The notes beneath the pieces were generated by a model. It was not told the origin of the DNA, made no database searches, and worked only from the letters and a program-made list of their open reading frames with translations. Position numbers and translations under genes: made by a program. Positions 1 to 6,873 of a DNA stretch of 12,629 nt are shown here, in pieces; position 1 is the first letter of the stretch, and each line of letters starts with the position of its first letter. The DNA is from Pontiella desulfatans (GTDB taxonomy: Bacteria > Verrucomicrobiota > Kiritimatiellia > Kiritimatiellales > Pontiellaceae): assembly GCA_029287275.1 (NCBI GenBank), contig JARFRL010000234.1, positions 1 through 12,629 of the forward strand, written 5' to 3'.

Positions 1-915
1 GACCTGGTCTCCTTGAACGCCGAGCTCGACAGCGCGCTTGGGAGCGTGCTTCAACACCACGCGCGGAAAGCGGGCGTCATCTACACGCTTGCGGACGGCG
101 ATCAACCCGGCGTGGAGATGAATCTATATCGTTACGTGAAAGGCCTTGGCGTCGAGCCGTTGGTGTGCGGAAACATCAAAGGACTTCAGGACGAGCGCCG
201 CGATCCGACCACGCAGGAGGGATTCGCGAAGCAGTGGAAGCAAAACGTCAACATGGTCACCAGTTTCGCGGACGGCTCGAAGGTTTCAATGGAGCAGGCC
301 TGCGTCGCCAACGCGACCGGCATGCGGGTCGAGCAACGCGGCATGCTGGGTGGTGATTACGAAGGGCACGTCGATGATCTATGTCATAACGGACGATACG
401 ACGTCGATCGGTTGCGCGAGATGGGCGGGGTGGTTGACTACGTGGTCAAAATGAAACCCGCGCCCGGCGTGTTCGTGCTCGGAACCTGCGAGGACCCGAT
501 CCACCAGCGCTATCTTAAGCTCTATAAAATGGGCGATGGACCGCTTTACAGCTTCTACGCGCCGTATCATCTCTGCTACTTCGAAATGCCCAGTTCCATC
601 GCGCGCGCCGTGGACTTCCGCGACGCGGTGTTGCAGGCGGAGCGACCGATGGTGGACGTCATTACCATCGCGAAGAAGGCGCTCAAGGCGGGAACCGCGC
701 TGGACTGCATCGGCGGCTACGCGGTCTATGGCCAATGCGAGAATCACGACGTCGTTCGCGCGGAGAATCTGATTCCGCAAGGGCTCGCCGAAGGTTGCGT
801 GCTCCGCCGCGATGTCGCGCAAGACGCCGCGCTCACCTGGGATGACGTTGAAGCACCCGCCGAAACGCTCGCGTGGTCGTTGCGAAAAGAACAGGACGCG
901 CTGTTTCCCGTCTAG
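1..915 (+). CDS. Homoserine dehydrogenase-like / SAF-domain oxidoreductase, 5' truncated
   Basis: The frame is open from base 1 (Asp-Leu-Val-Ser precede the first possible TTG start at 13), so the gene begins outside the window and only about 304 C-terminal residues are seen. These resemble the COG4091 family of NAD(P)-dependent homoserine-dehydrogenase-like proteins with a C-terminal SAF domain. The visible part has the substrate-domain pattern ADGDQPGVEMNLYRYVKGLG, a central MRVEQRGMLGG stretch, and a C-terminal SAF-like segment (TALDCIGGYAVYGQCENHDV, then ENLIPQGLAEGCVLRRDVA). The N-terminal Rossmann dinucleotide-binding fold would lie upstream. Members of this family are annotated variously as oxidoreductases. 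One branch, DRL of Brucella, replaces DXP reductoisomerase in isoprenoid synthesis, so the substrate cannot be assigned from sequence alone. The gene ends 21 bp before a strong hairpin terminator. Family assignment is fairly secure and function is not. Confidence 0.8.
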   Translation, partial: DLVSLNAELDSALGSVLQHHARKAGVIYTLADGDQPGVEMNLYRYVKGLGVEPLVCGNIKGLQDERRDPTTQEGFAKQWKQNVNMVTSFADGSKVSMEQACVANATGMRVEQRGMLGGDYEGHVDDLCHNGRYDVDRLREMGGVVDYVVKMKPAPGVFVLGTCEDPIHQRYLKLYKMGDGPLYSFYAPYHLCYFEMPSSIARAVDFRDAVLQAERPMVDVITIAKKALKAGTALDCIGGYAVYGQCENHDVVRAENLIPQGLAEGCVLRRDVAQDAALTWDDVEAPAETLAWSLRKEQDALFPV

Positions 916-936
916 TCATTAAAATAGCTGAATAAG

Positions 937-965
937 AAAAAGCCCGGTCATCGCCGGGCTTTTTT
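937..965. terminator. Bidirectional rho-independent terminator between the SAF-domain gene and rex
   Basis: Stem GCCCGG (942-947) pairs with CCGGGC (954-959) around a 6-nt loop TCATCG. It is flanked by five A on the left and at least five T on the right, so either strand reads as a GC stem followed by a U tract. It lies 21 bp after the stop of the plus-strand gene and 19 bp after the stop of convergent rex, and can serve both. Confidence 0.88.
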
Positions 966-983
966 CGTGTGGTGGAACGGCGG

Positions 984-1631
984 CTATCCGCGACTGGTTT
1001 CGATCAGCAGACGGTGCGAGAGCACCGCGAGACTCGAGGCGAGCTCCTCGCGTTGCAGGATCACGTGGTCCGGCACGTCGAGGTTCGACGGGGTGAAGTT
1101 CCAAATGGCGCGTATGCCGCCTTCGATCATCGCGTTGGCCACGCCTTGCGCGACGGACGCGGTGACGGTCAGGATGCCGATCTGAACGTGCATTCGCTTC
1201 GCGAGCTCGGGCATTTTCGAGATATCTAGAACGGTTTTCCCGTGTACTTTGGTTCCGATGATTTCCGGATCGCTGTCGAACGCGGCCGCGATCCGCATGC
1301 CGTGCTGCTCGAAACCTTGATAGCCCAACAACGCGCGCCCCAAACTGCCCACGCCCACCAAAAACGCGTCGGACGTGTTGGACCAGCCCAGAAATTGCTC
1401 GATCGCGTCGATGATTTCATCCATGGGGAAGCCCAGTCGCGGCCGCCCGACGGCGCCGGTGATGGCCAAATCTTTTCGGACGACGATGGGGTCGAGGCCT
1501 AGTTCTTTCGCGACGACGGTTCCTGACGCGTACTCCTCGCCATCCTCTTTCATTTTGCGCAACAACCGCAAATAGAGAGGTAAACGCTTGAGCGTCGGCA
1601 CGCCGGCCGTTTTGCGTTCCATCTGACTCAT
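984..1631 (-). CDS. rex: Redox-sensing transcriptional repressor Rex
   Basis: This is a 215-residue protein of normal Rex length. An N-terminal winged helix (about residues 15-80) carries the family pattern LPLYLRLL and VVRKDLAITGAVG (R52-K53-D54-L55). A Rossmann domain follows with LVGVGSLGRALLGYQGF (glycine motif at about 93-98), AAAFDSD (about 115-121) and, near the C-terminus, IRAIWNFTPSNLDVP. Rex dimers bind DNA when NADH is low and release it when NADH accumulates. They typically repress fermentative, hydrogenase and respiratory genes. The ATG at 1631 is chosen because GGAG (1640-1643) sits 8 nt upstream; an in-frame ATG three codons later is possible. The gene has its own promoter with a candidate operator overlapping the -35 box, suggesting autorepression. 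It lies downstream of the hydrogenase operon on the same strand, and its likely targets, that operon and adhE, are in the same window. Confidence 0.95.
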   Translation of the reverse strand: MSQMERKTAGVPTLKRLPLYLRLLRKMKEDGEEYASGTVVAKELGLDPIVVRKDLAITGAVGRPRLGFPMDEIIDAIEQFLGWSNTSDAFLVGVGSLGRALLGYQGFEQHGMRIAAAFDSDPEIIGTKVHGKTVLDISKMPELAKRMHVQIGILTVTASVAQGVANAMIEGGIRAIWNFTPSNLDVPDHVILQREELASSLAVLSHRLLIETSRG

Positions 1632-1657
1632 TGGGAATTCTCCAGTAATTGAGCCAA

Positions 1658-1687
1658 ACCGTACCAGTCTGGGTCGATATCCGTCAA
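1658..1687 (-). promoter_or_regulatory. Predicted rex promoter
   Basis: On the minus strand TTGACG (1682-1687, -35) is followed after 18 nt by TACGGT (1658-1663). The -10 hexamer keeps the conserved T, A and final T and is preceded by TG at the extended -10 position (TGGTACGGT). The start codon is 27 nt further on. The -35 box lies inside the inverted repeat at 1672-1693. Confidence 0.55.
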
Positions 1688-1693
1688 TCGATA
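1672..1693 (-). promoter_or_regulatory. Candidate Rex operator at the rex promoter
   Basis: Read on the minus strand it is TATCGAT-TGACGGAT-ATCGACC. The TCGAT-N8-ATCGA core is a perfect inverted repeat with the same spacing as the copies near the hydrogenase operon and adhE. It shares the first 11 bases, TATCGATTGAC, with the hydrogenase copy. It covers the -35 box. Assignment to Rex is inferred from position; the half-site differs from the TTGTGA-type box known in other phyla. Confidence 0.6.
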
Positions 1694-1749
1694 CATTTGG
1701 ATTGGTTGCTAGGGGGAAAGACGGGTTTTGTTCGTGTTTCCAATCATTT

Positions 1750-1787
1750 GAGAAGAAAAAGACGGGGGTGCGGTTCGGCTCACCGCC
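1750..1787 (-). terminator. Possible terminator of the hydrogenase operon
   Basis: On the minus strand a GCGGT/ACCGC stem with a 7-nt loop (1770-1786) is followed, after a C-rich linker, by TCTTTTTCTTCT (1750-1761). It lies about 43 bp after the last operon gene and before the rex promoter. The stem is short and the U tract is not adjacent, so termination may be leaky, with some read-through into rex. Confidence 0.4.
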
Positions 1788-1829
1788 TTTGTAAGTGCTG
1801 AGTGGTCGCGTTGTGGTCCGGAGTTCAAA

Positions 1830-2075
1830 CTACGCGGCGTCCAGAATCGCCTTTTTAACCTGAGCCAGTGTCGCGCGGGAAAAAAGCTGCTCATTAACAC
1901 GGACGAGCGGGGCGTTGCTTCGATCGGACGTACAGCGATGTTCGCAGTTTCCACAGCTGAGATGAACCTGCGTCCGGAGTTTCGGGCTGAGAATCTGGTC
2001 GAATTGCTTCAGCCATGTGGCCTGCGTTTGATTGCAGTTTTCGGATGTACAAATCATCACGGCTACTTTTTTCAT
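1830..2075 (-). CDS. Thioredoxin-like [2Fe-2S] ferredoxin, last gene of the hydrogenase operon
   Basis: This 81-residue protein is predicted to have the thioredoxin-like ferredoxin fold found in NuoE C-terminal domains and in small hydrogenase subunits. The expected four ligands are visible as C9-x4-C14 and C44-x3-C48; an additional C41 precedes the third ligand (CGNCEHRC). The start ATG overlaps the hydrogenase stop as ATGA (2072-2075), so translation is probably coupled. It presumably carries electrons to or from the hydrogenase immediately upstream. It shares the beginning MKKV and the C-x4-C pattern with the ferredoxin at 3584-3844, so a duplication is plausible. The electron partner is inferred from position. 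Confidence 0.85.
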   Translation of the reverse strand: MKKVAVMICTSENCNQTQATWLKQFDQILSPKLRTQVHLSCGNCEHRCTSDRSNAPLVRVNEQLFSRATLAQVKKAILDAA

Positions 2076-3580
2076 ATTTTCTCCATATATATCGATGGTG
2101 GTCTTTCGGTAAAAGGGGGTTGATTATCGATTACGGTTTCGGCCTTTAAAGAGGGGGTTTTTTCAAGAAGATCCTTCAGCTGCCGGAGGGCGATTTTAGG
2201 GTTGCCGAGGGTTCCAGGGCCGCTGATACACCCTCCTTCGCAAGACATCATCTCCACGAAATTCCCTGAGCAGGAGGAAGTGGCCCATGTCCGCGCGCGG
2301 CTGATCGCCTTGCGGTCGATGCCATCAACGATAAGGGGTTCTAGGGCGGCGTTTCCTGGAGCGAGGGCCTGTACGGCGGCCGTAACGCCACCACTGGCGG
2401 CGAAGCCGCGCCCTTCGGAGTGGACCTGTGTGCTCAGCGCCGCTTCCTCGCATTCGAGCACATCGATGCCGGCACCCACCAGAATGGCCCCGAGTTCCTC
2501 GAAGGTGATCACGAAATCAACATCCGGGTTTTTCGCGGCTTCCACGCGTTTGGCAATGCACGGCCCGATAAAAACCGTGACGGCCTCGGGATTCAATTTC
2601 CGAACATTGGAAGCGGTGAAGGCCATCGGCGTCGGGGTGTCGGAAACATAAGGCTTTATTTCCGGGAGATGTCTTTCAACCGTTTCTATATAGGCGGGGC
2701 AGCAGGAGGTTGTCATAAAGCGCTCTCCTTCGCTCATCTTTGCCGCCCATTCCGCGCTTTCTTGGCGGGTGGTTTCGTCGGCGCCTTCGGCCACTTCGAC
2801 CACCCGGGCAAAGCCGACCTGTTCCAATGCGGATACCAGCTGGGGCAGGGTGCCCGGCAACTGCCCGATCGCGGAAGGGGCAATCATGCCCACGGCGTTT
2901 CCGGCCTTGAGTTGTTTCAGAACGTCTACGATTTGCGACAGGTCGGAAATGGCGGCAAAGGGACATTCGCGCAGACATTTTCCGCAATACGTGCATTTCG
3001 TATGGTCGATCACCTCGCGTCCGGTGGTTTCGTTCTTCGTAATCGCGCCAACCGGGCAGGCTTCCTCGCACGGGATGGGAATGCGGATAATGGCGCGGTA
3101 GGGGCAGGCCTTCATGCAGAGCCCGCAGTTGACGCATTTTTCAGGATCAAGTCTGGCTCGTCCCTTTTGGAATTCAATCGCGCCTTTCGGGCAAACGCTT
3201 TCGCACGAGCGGGCCAGACAGCCCTGGCAGGCGTCGGTGGCGCTGTAGCGGGAAGTAACGCAGGCGCTGCACGCGTCGTCGATCACCGTGAGCACCGGCT
3301 TAACCGGCTCATCGCGTTTAAGGGCTTCCTCATAGTAGGCGCTGATTGGCTTGAGTTCGTCTACTTCGTTTTCAACACTAAAGCCGAGAGCGGCCATGGT
3401 TCGGTATTTTAAAACAACGCGGTCTTTGTAGATACAGCAGCGGGATGACTCGCCGCGCTTGGGCCGCATGACCAAAGGAATCCGGTTGAGTGATTTGTCG
3501 GGCTGTTCGGTGAAAAAGGCGCGGGCAACGCGTAGGAGAATTTCTTTGCGCAGACGGTTGGCTTTATTGTCGTGAAACAT
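2072..3580 (-). CDS. [FeFe] hydrogenase catalytic subunit, group B-like (monomeric type)
   Basis: This 502-residue enzyme would interconvert protons and H2 at a cytoplasmic H-cluster. The N-terminal half is cysteine rich: C128/C131/C136/C140, C149/C152/C155/C159, and C171/C175 with C196/C199/C202/C206 form ferredoxin-type [4Fe-4S] sites. The H-cluster motifs are complete: L1 TTSCCPAY (C293, equivalent to the proton-relay Cys, and C294), L2 IGPCIAKRVE (C341) and L3 EMMSCEGGCISGPG (C447, C451). The GPC and SGPG variants, in place of MPC and GGG, fit group B enzymes (TIGR04105-like) rather than classical group A. GGAG (3590-3593) lies 9 nt before the ATG, and the previous gene ends 3 nt upstream. 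Catalytic competence depends on HydE, HydF and HydG, which are not in this window. Direction (H2 evolution from ferredoxin) is inferred from the fermentative context. Confidence 0.94.
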   Translation of the reverse strand: MFHDNKANRLRKEILLRVARAFFTEQPDKSLNRIPLVMRPKRGESSRCCIYKDRVVLKYRTMAALGFSVENEVDELKPISAYYEEALKRDEPVKPVLTVIDDACSACVTSRYSATDACQGCLARSCESVCPKGAIEFQKGRARLDPEKCVNCGLCMKACPYRAIIRIPIPCEEACPVGAITKNETTGREVIDHTKCTYCGKCLRECPFAAISDLSQIVDVLKQLKAGNAVGMIAPSAIGQLPGTLPQLVSALEQVGFARVVEVAEGADETTRQESAEWAAKMSEGERFMTTSCCPAYIETVERHLPEIKPYVSDTPTPMAFTASNVRKLNPEAVTVFIGPCIAKRVEAAKNPDVDFVITFEELGAILVGAGIDVLECEEAALSTQVHSEGRGFAASGGVTAAVQALAPGNAALEPLIVDGIDRKAISRARTWATSSCSGNFVEMMSCEGGCISGPGTLGNPKIALRQLKDLLEKTPSLKAETVIDNQPPFTERPPSIYMEKI

Positions 3581-3583
3581 GGG

Positions 3584-3844
3584 TTAGTTCTCCTCTTCAA
3601 GAATTTCGCGAACGGCATCGAGCACCAGAGTCAGGTTCGCGTCGGCAATCACCCGATCGTTCACTTTCACGAAGGGGGCGCGGCCGTTGGCTTCGTTGTG
3701 GCAGAGCCCGAGGCAATGCGCTCCGCGCGCTTCAACATGGTCGCGGACATAGGGATCAAGCACTTCGTCGATACACAACAGATGCGCGGCCCCCATCAGA
3801 TAGCAAGTGGTTCCGGTGCAGATGGACACGGTTACTTTTTTCAT
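3584..3844 (-). CDS. Thioredoxin-like [2Fe-2S] ferredoxin upstream of the catalytic hydrogenase
   Basis: This 86-residue protein has the canonical pattern C9-x4-C14 and C44-x3-C48 (CTGTTC, later HCLGLC), then a segment with APFVKVNDRVIADA typical of NuoE-like thioredoxin-fold ferredoxins. It is the most canonical of the three small ferredoxins in the operon. Its ATG overlaps the stop of the phosphatase gene by 4 bp (ATGA), and it ends 3 nt before the hydrogenase start, so the three genes are tightly coupled. It is likely an electron-transfer subunit of the hydrogenase. A NuoF-like flavoprotein partner, usual in NAD-linked bifurcating complexes, is absent from the window. Confidence 0.9.
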   Translation of the reverse strand: MKKVTVSICTGTTCYLMGAAHLLCIDEVLDPYVRDHVEARGAHCLGLCHNEANGRAPFVKVNDRVIADANLTLVLDAVREILEEEN

Positions 3845-5016
3845 ATGAACTCCAGTTTAACTTCCTTGAAATATCGGTCTTCGAGCAGCCCGGCGATGCG
3901 CCGCATGAGACTCCGGCGGATTTCCAGCTCCATTGGCAGGGTGGGATCCTGATGCGCTTGGTTGATTTTCGTGCCGGCCAAAATATGGATGACATCCGAG
4001 TTGAGCAGCTGGTCGGTAAGCAGTACGGCCGCGTTTTCCCGCAAGGGTCTTGGTTTGCCCTCGAGCAGGTTGAAGGTTTCGGTAAGGGTCAGAATGCCCT
4101 CGGTGACCAGACCGACGCCCTCCATCATCGAAATCGGCGGTAGCGTGGAACGCCGGAAGCGAAACAGGTCTGTTGTGATTTCCGCTTTCAGTTCGCGCGC
4201 GACGATTTCGGCCGAAGTTCCGCCGCTGATAATCGTGTGGCCGTCGAACGAACGAATGGTTTCCGCGTATTCGGCATCGCGTTTTTCAGAAAAGGGAGGA
4301 CCCGATGCCAGCAGGGTTTTGCGCGGGGTTCGGAAATAGAGCACGCCGCAGGTGATATCGTCGTAGGCCTTGCGCTCCGGCTCTCTACACAGAGCGCCGC
4401 GGACGACCTGTTCGGCCAGCTGGCGGGCGGACATGCTCGGTTGTTCTCCAATCAGTTTCGTGGTGAATCCGGCGCAGCCTTTATTGCGCCAACCCAGCGG
4501 ATAGGTGGCGGAACCCATGCCCGATTCCGTGACCCCGTCGCTGAAAAAAAGAATACGGTCCTCGGCCTGTGTATGGAACCGGTAAACCCGAAGCTTCCGA
4601 TGGTCGCCCTGTTCACTGCTGTATTCCTGAAACGGAATTTCAAGCGGAACCCCCTTGCGCAGCAGGATGAACGGCGGATTGCCCTGTTCGACGATCTGCA
4701 CGCTACCGTCCGGCCGACAATCGACAACGGTGAAAGTCGCGTAGGAAATCTTGCGCGCTTGACAGACCGGAAGCGAGTTCATGATGATCTTGGCGTAGTG
4801 CACGAAATCGGTTTCCGCCTCGGCGAACTTGATCGCCATGCGCGCGGTCATATTGGCGAGAATATTGGCTTTCACCCCGCTGCCCAGTCCGTCGGAGAGC
4901 ACCGCGATTAAGCGTTTCCCAACAGTATCTTTATGCACCATAAAGGCATCGCCCGCGGTATGTTCCGAGGCCTTCCGCACCTGATGAAACTCCAGTTCCG
5001 TAAATAGACTTTTCAT
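3841..5016 (-). CDS. SpoIIE-family PP2C serine/threonine phosphatase of the hydrogenase operon
   Basis: This protein of 391 residues starts at the ATG at 5016. A GTG at 5031 would add five residues, but it lies inside a repeat-like element and lacks a ribosome binding site, whereas GGTGA (5025-5029) precedes the ATG by 8 nt. The PP2C/SpoIIE domain covers about residues 15-235 with the metal-binding acidic motifs: AGDAF (D23), AVLSDGLGSGVKA (D42), LFFSDGVTESG (D160) and AYDDITCGVLYF (D219/D220). SYATFTVVD and EQGNPPFIL are further family signatures. Residues from about 235 to 391 form a second, less characterised domain (LLASGPPF, HTIISGGTSAEIVAREL, KINQAHQDPTLPMELEIR). No transmembrane segment is evident, so it is cytoplasmic. 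PP2C phosphatases are known beside sensory [FeFe] hydrogenases in Firmicutes and Thermotogae, so it may be the output of the PAS-hydrogenase sensor encoded upstream. The phosphoprotein substrate is unknown, and no kinase or anti-sigma factor is nearby. Confidence 0.9.
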   Translation of the reverse strand: MKSLFTELEFHQVRKASEHTAGDAFMVHKDTVGKRLIAVLSDGLGSGVKANILANMTARMAIKFAEAETDFVHYAKIIMNSLPVCQARKISYATFTVVDCRPDGSVQIVEQGNPPFILLRKGVPLEIPFQEYSSEQGDHRKLRVYRFHTQAEDRILFFSDGVTESGMGSATYPLGWRNKGCAGFTTKLIGEQPSMSARQLAEQVVRGALCREPERKAYDDITCGVLYFRTPRKTLLASGPPFSEKRDAEYAETIRSFDGHTIISGGTSAEIVARELKAEITTDLFRFRRSTLPPISMMEGVGLVTEGILTLTETFNLLEGKPRPLRENAAVLLTDQLLNSDVIHILAGTKINQAHQDPTLPMELEIRRSLMRRIAGLLEDRYFKEVKLEFI

Positions 5017-5025
5017 ATCATTTTT

Positions 5026-5104
5026 CACCACGAGGAGGGACGAGCACGAAGCCGCTCCCGTGTTCGGGATAAGGTTCCTTCGCGGCCTTCCTAACTTCGT
5101 GGTG
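5026..5104. repeat. Imperfect inverted-repeat element between the sensor and phosphatase genes
   Basis: CACCACGAGG (5026-5035) and CTTCGTGGTG (5095-5104) are reverse complements with one mismatch and bracket 59 bp that contain further CGAAG/CTTCG motifs (CACGAAG at 5045, CCTTCGCGG at 5077). It resembles the CACCACGAAG-type intergenic repeats often met in PVC genomes, though copy number cannot be checked here. The element overlaps the last codons of the sensor gene, whose APRS-stop is read from the arm, and its other end abuts the phosphatase ribosome binding site. Confidence 0.5.
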
Positions 5105-6806
5105 CGTTTAATTTGTCCGGCGACTCAGCATAATCATCGGCGATGGAGCGCAGGAGGATCTCGGTGTCGGCCATGTGTTCGCCGAGCTTGCAGGCAATCT
5201 CCTGAACGGTGGCCATGTTTTTATCGATCACCTCGCGTGCTTTCTGAGCAATCAGCTCCCGACGGTTTTCGGTTTGCGTTACGTCGAGAATGATTCCTCC
5301 GACGGTTTTTCCGCATTCGATCGGGAAAATCGTAACGTTGAGCAGGCGGTCTTCATCGCGCATCGTGTCGGATCGGAATTCACTGCCGGTTTGGTTCACC
5401 TGCTCAAACAGTTTGGCGAAAGGAAGGATTTTCCGGAGGTCCGCGCCGGCGAGTCCCGGCCGGGCGATATAGCCGAGTAGGGTGTCGGCTCCGGCGGTGC
5501 GCGCGAAATTTTCGTTACACTCGATGATGTGAAGGGTGTCGTCGACGATCACCACGCCCGATGGCATGCAGCGCAAGAGGGCGTTGGCTTTTTTCTGCGC
5601 GAGTTTCCGCAGATGGGAAAGGCACATATCCGGCTCGGCGTTTCCATTGATCAGGGCCTCGGCGAAATTCCGGCAGGTTTCATAGCCGCATCCGCCGCAG
5701 TTGAGCTCGTCTTCCGCCTTTTCTTTTCCAACGCGGCGGAGGGCCTGGCGGACTCGCGCTTCGCTGTGCGGTTCGTTTTTCCGCGGGATGGAGGTGAAGG
5801 CGTGGGCGATGGCCTTGGCCGGCGGCGATCCCGGCGTGCGGGCTCGAAGTTGATGGCGCACGGCCAGCTCGCCGGTGAGCAACGGCGTGCGGCCATTCGT
5901 CTGCGGGCCGCCGAGGCATCCGCCGGGACAAGCCAGCGCTTCCAGAAAAACCGGCGCGTTCAGCGTGGCGGGGTCCAGATGTTCCAAGGTCTGGAAAATC
6001 GCATCCAACCCGCTGGCGGAAATCAGCTCCAGGGAGGACAGTTTATAATCTTCGAGGGTGCGGTTCATGCCGCCTACCAAGGGATAGATTGCCCCGTGCG
6101 CGGCCCGGGCCGGTTCGAAATCGCAGGGCCGGGCTTGTTTCGGATTAATCTGTTCCTCTTCCAACCATTGGAAGAGATCGCGGAAGGTGAGGGCGATATC
6201 GGTGTAGCCGGGGAGTTCGTCGCACTCGCATTTTTTGGCGATGCAGGGTCCGAAAAAGACAATGGCGCAGTCGTCGCCGTAGTGCTGTTTCAGCAATTGG
6301 GCATGGGTCTGCATCGGGCTGAGCATCGGTGTGAGGTGGGCCGTGAACTCCGGTTGGTATTTGCGGATATGGTCCACCACCACCGGGCAGGCCGTGGAGA
6401 TGTGCAATCCGGGGGGCGCGTGCCGCAGACTTTCGGAAAGGGAATGGGTCACGGCTTCAGCCCCCAGCGCGGTCTCGCTGACGGCGTGGAAGCCGAGCCG
6501 CTTAATCGCTCCAACCATGGCGCGCGGATCCACATCCGGCCATTCACTCACAAACGAAGGAGCGAGCGACGCGATCACTTTCGGCTTTCGGGCCAGCAGG
6601 CTTTTGGCGCGGCTGTGATCGTTACGAACTTTTTTGGCCCCGGCCGGGCAGGTATGCACGCAGATCCCGCAGGCGATGCAGCGTTCGGCAATGACGGCCG
6701 CGCGTCCATTTTCAATTTTGATCGCCTTCACAGGGCACCGCCGCACGCACTTGTAGCAGTCGCGGCAGTCCGTTTCTTCGGTGTAGATGGGGTAGCTTCT
6801 GTTCAT
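5091..6806 (-). CDS. Sensory-type [FeFe] hydrogenase homologue with FeS and PAS domains
   Basis: This 571-residue protein has, in order: two [4Fe-4S] ferredoxin motifs (C14/C17/C20/C24 and C43/C46/C49/C53); an H-cluster domain (about 75-320) with L1 STACP (C140), L2 FGPCIAKKCEC (C188) and L3 EALACPGGCLGGP (C293, C297); a further 4Fe-4S domain CGGCGYETC with a distal Cys (C370/C373/C378/C395, pfam04060-like); a PAS domain (about 405-515, MPSGVVIVDDTLHIIECNEN); and a helical, coiled-coil-like tail. The four cluster ligands are present, but the proton-relay Cys next to C140 is Ala, as in the group C/HydS sensory class. This argues for H2 or redox sensing with low turnover. There is no kinase, cyclase or DNA-binding output, so signalling to the downstream phosphatase by contact is a reasonable inference. 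The layout resembles the hydrogenase-PAS subunit of Hfs-type operons. A weak GGGA lies 6 nt before the ATG. The last four residues lie in the repeat at 5026-5104. Confidence 0.9.
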   Translation of the reverse strand: MNRSYPIYTEETDCRDCYKCVRRCPVKAIKIENGRAAVIAERCIACGICVHTCPAGAKKVRNDHSRAKSLLARKPKVIASLAPSFVSEWPDVDPRAMVGAIKRLGFHAVSETALGAEAVTHSLSESLRHAPPGLHISTACPVVVDHIRKYQPEFTAHLTPMLSPMQTHAQLLKQHYGDDCAIVFFGPCIAKKCECDELPGYTDIALTFRDLFQWLEEEQINPKQARPCDFEPARAAHGAIYPLVGGMNRTLEDYKLSSLELISASGLDAIFQTLEHLDPATLNAPVFLEALACPGGCLGGPQTNGRTPLLTGELAVRHQLRARTPGSPPAKAIAHAFTSIPRKNEPHSEARVRQALRRVGKEKAEDELNCGGCGYETCRNFAEALINGNAEPDMCLSHLRKLAQKKANALLRCMPSGVVIVDDTLHIIECNENFARTAGADTLLGYIARPGLAGADLRKILPFAKLFEQVNQTGSEFRSDTMRDEDRLLNVTIFPIECGKTVGGIILDVTQTENRRELIAQKAREVIDKNMATVQEIACKLGEHMADTEILLRSIADDYAESPDKLNAPRS

Positions 6807-6831
6807 GGGAAATCCCGCGGTCGAAGGTTAT

Positions 6832-6858
6832 AGGTCGAAAGGAAAGGACATTCGACCT
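6832..6858. repeat. Perfect 8-bp inverted repeat in the ferredoxin-sensor gap
   Basis: AGGTCGAA (6832-6839) and TTCGACCT (6851-6858) are exact reverse complements around an 11-nt purine-rich loop. A related GGTCGAAGG lies just left, at 6818-6826. No U tract follows on either strand, so it is not a simple terminator. It may be an mRNA processing or stability hairpin, or part of a dispersed palindromic repeat. Confidence 0.6.
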
Positions 6859-6873
6859 GCGAGCCTTTGGCTT

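Noticed and set aside
2083..2096. ATATATCGATGG near the hydrogenase stop as another operator copy.
   Set aside because: Only one half-site is present, with no partner at the 8-bp spacing, and it lies within coding sequence.
2420..3412. Plus-strand open frame (330 codons) opposite the catalytic hydrogenase.
   Set aside because: It is a shadow of the conserved Fe-S and H-cluster coding region with no domain of its own.
5529..6833. Long plus-strand open frame (434 codons) opposite the sensor hydrogenase.
   Set aside because: It is the antisense shadow of a clearly conserved gene in GC-rich DNA, with no recognisable domain and no plausible start signals.
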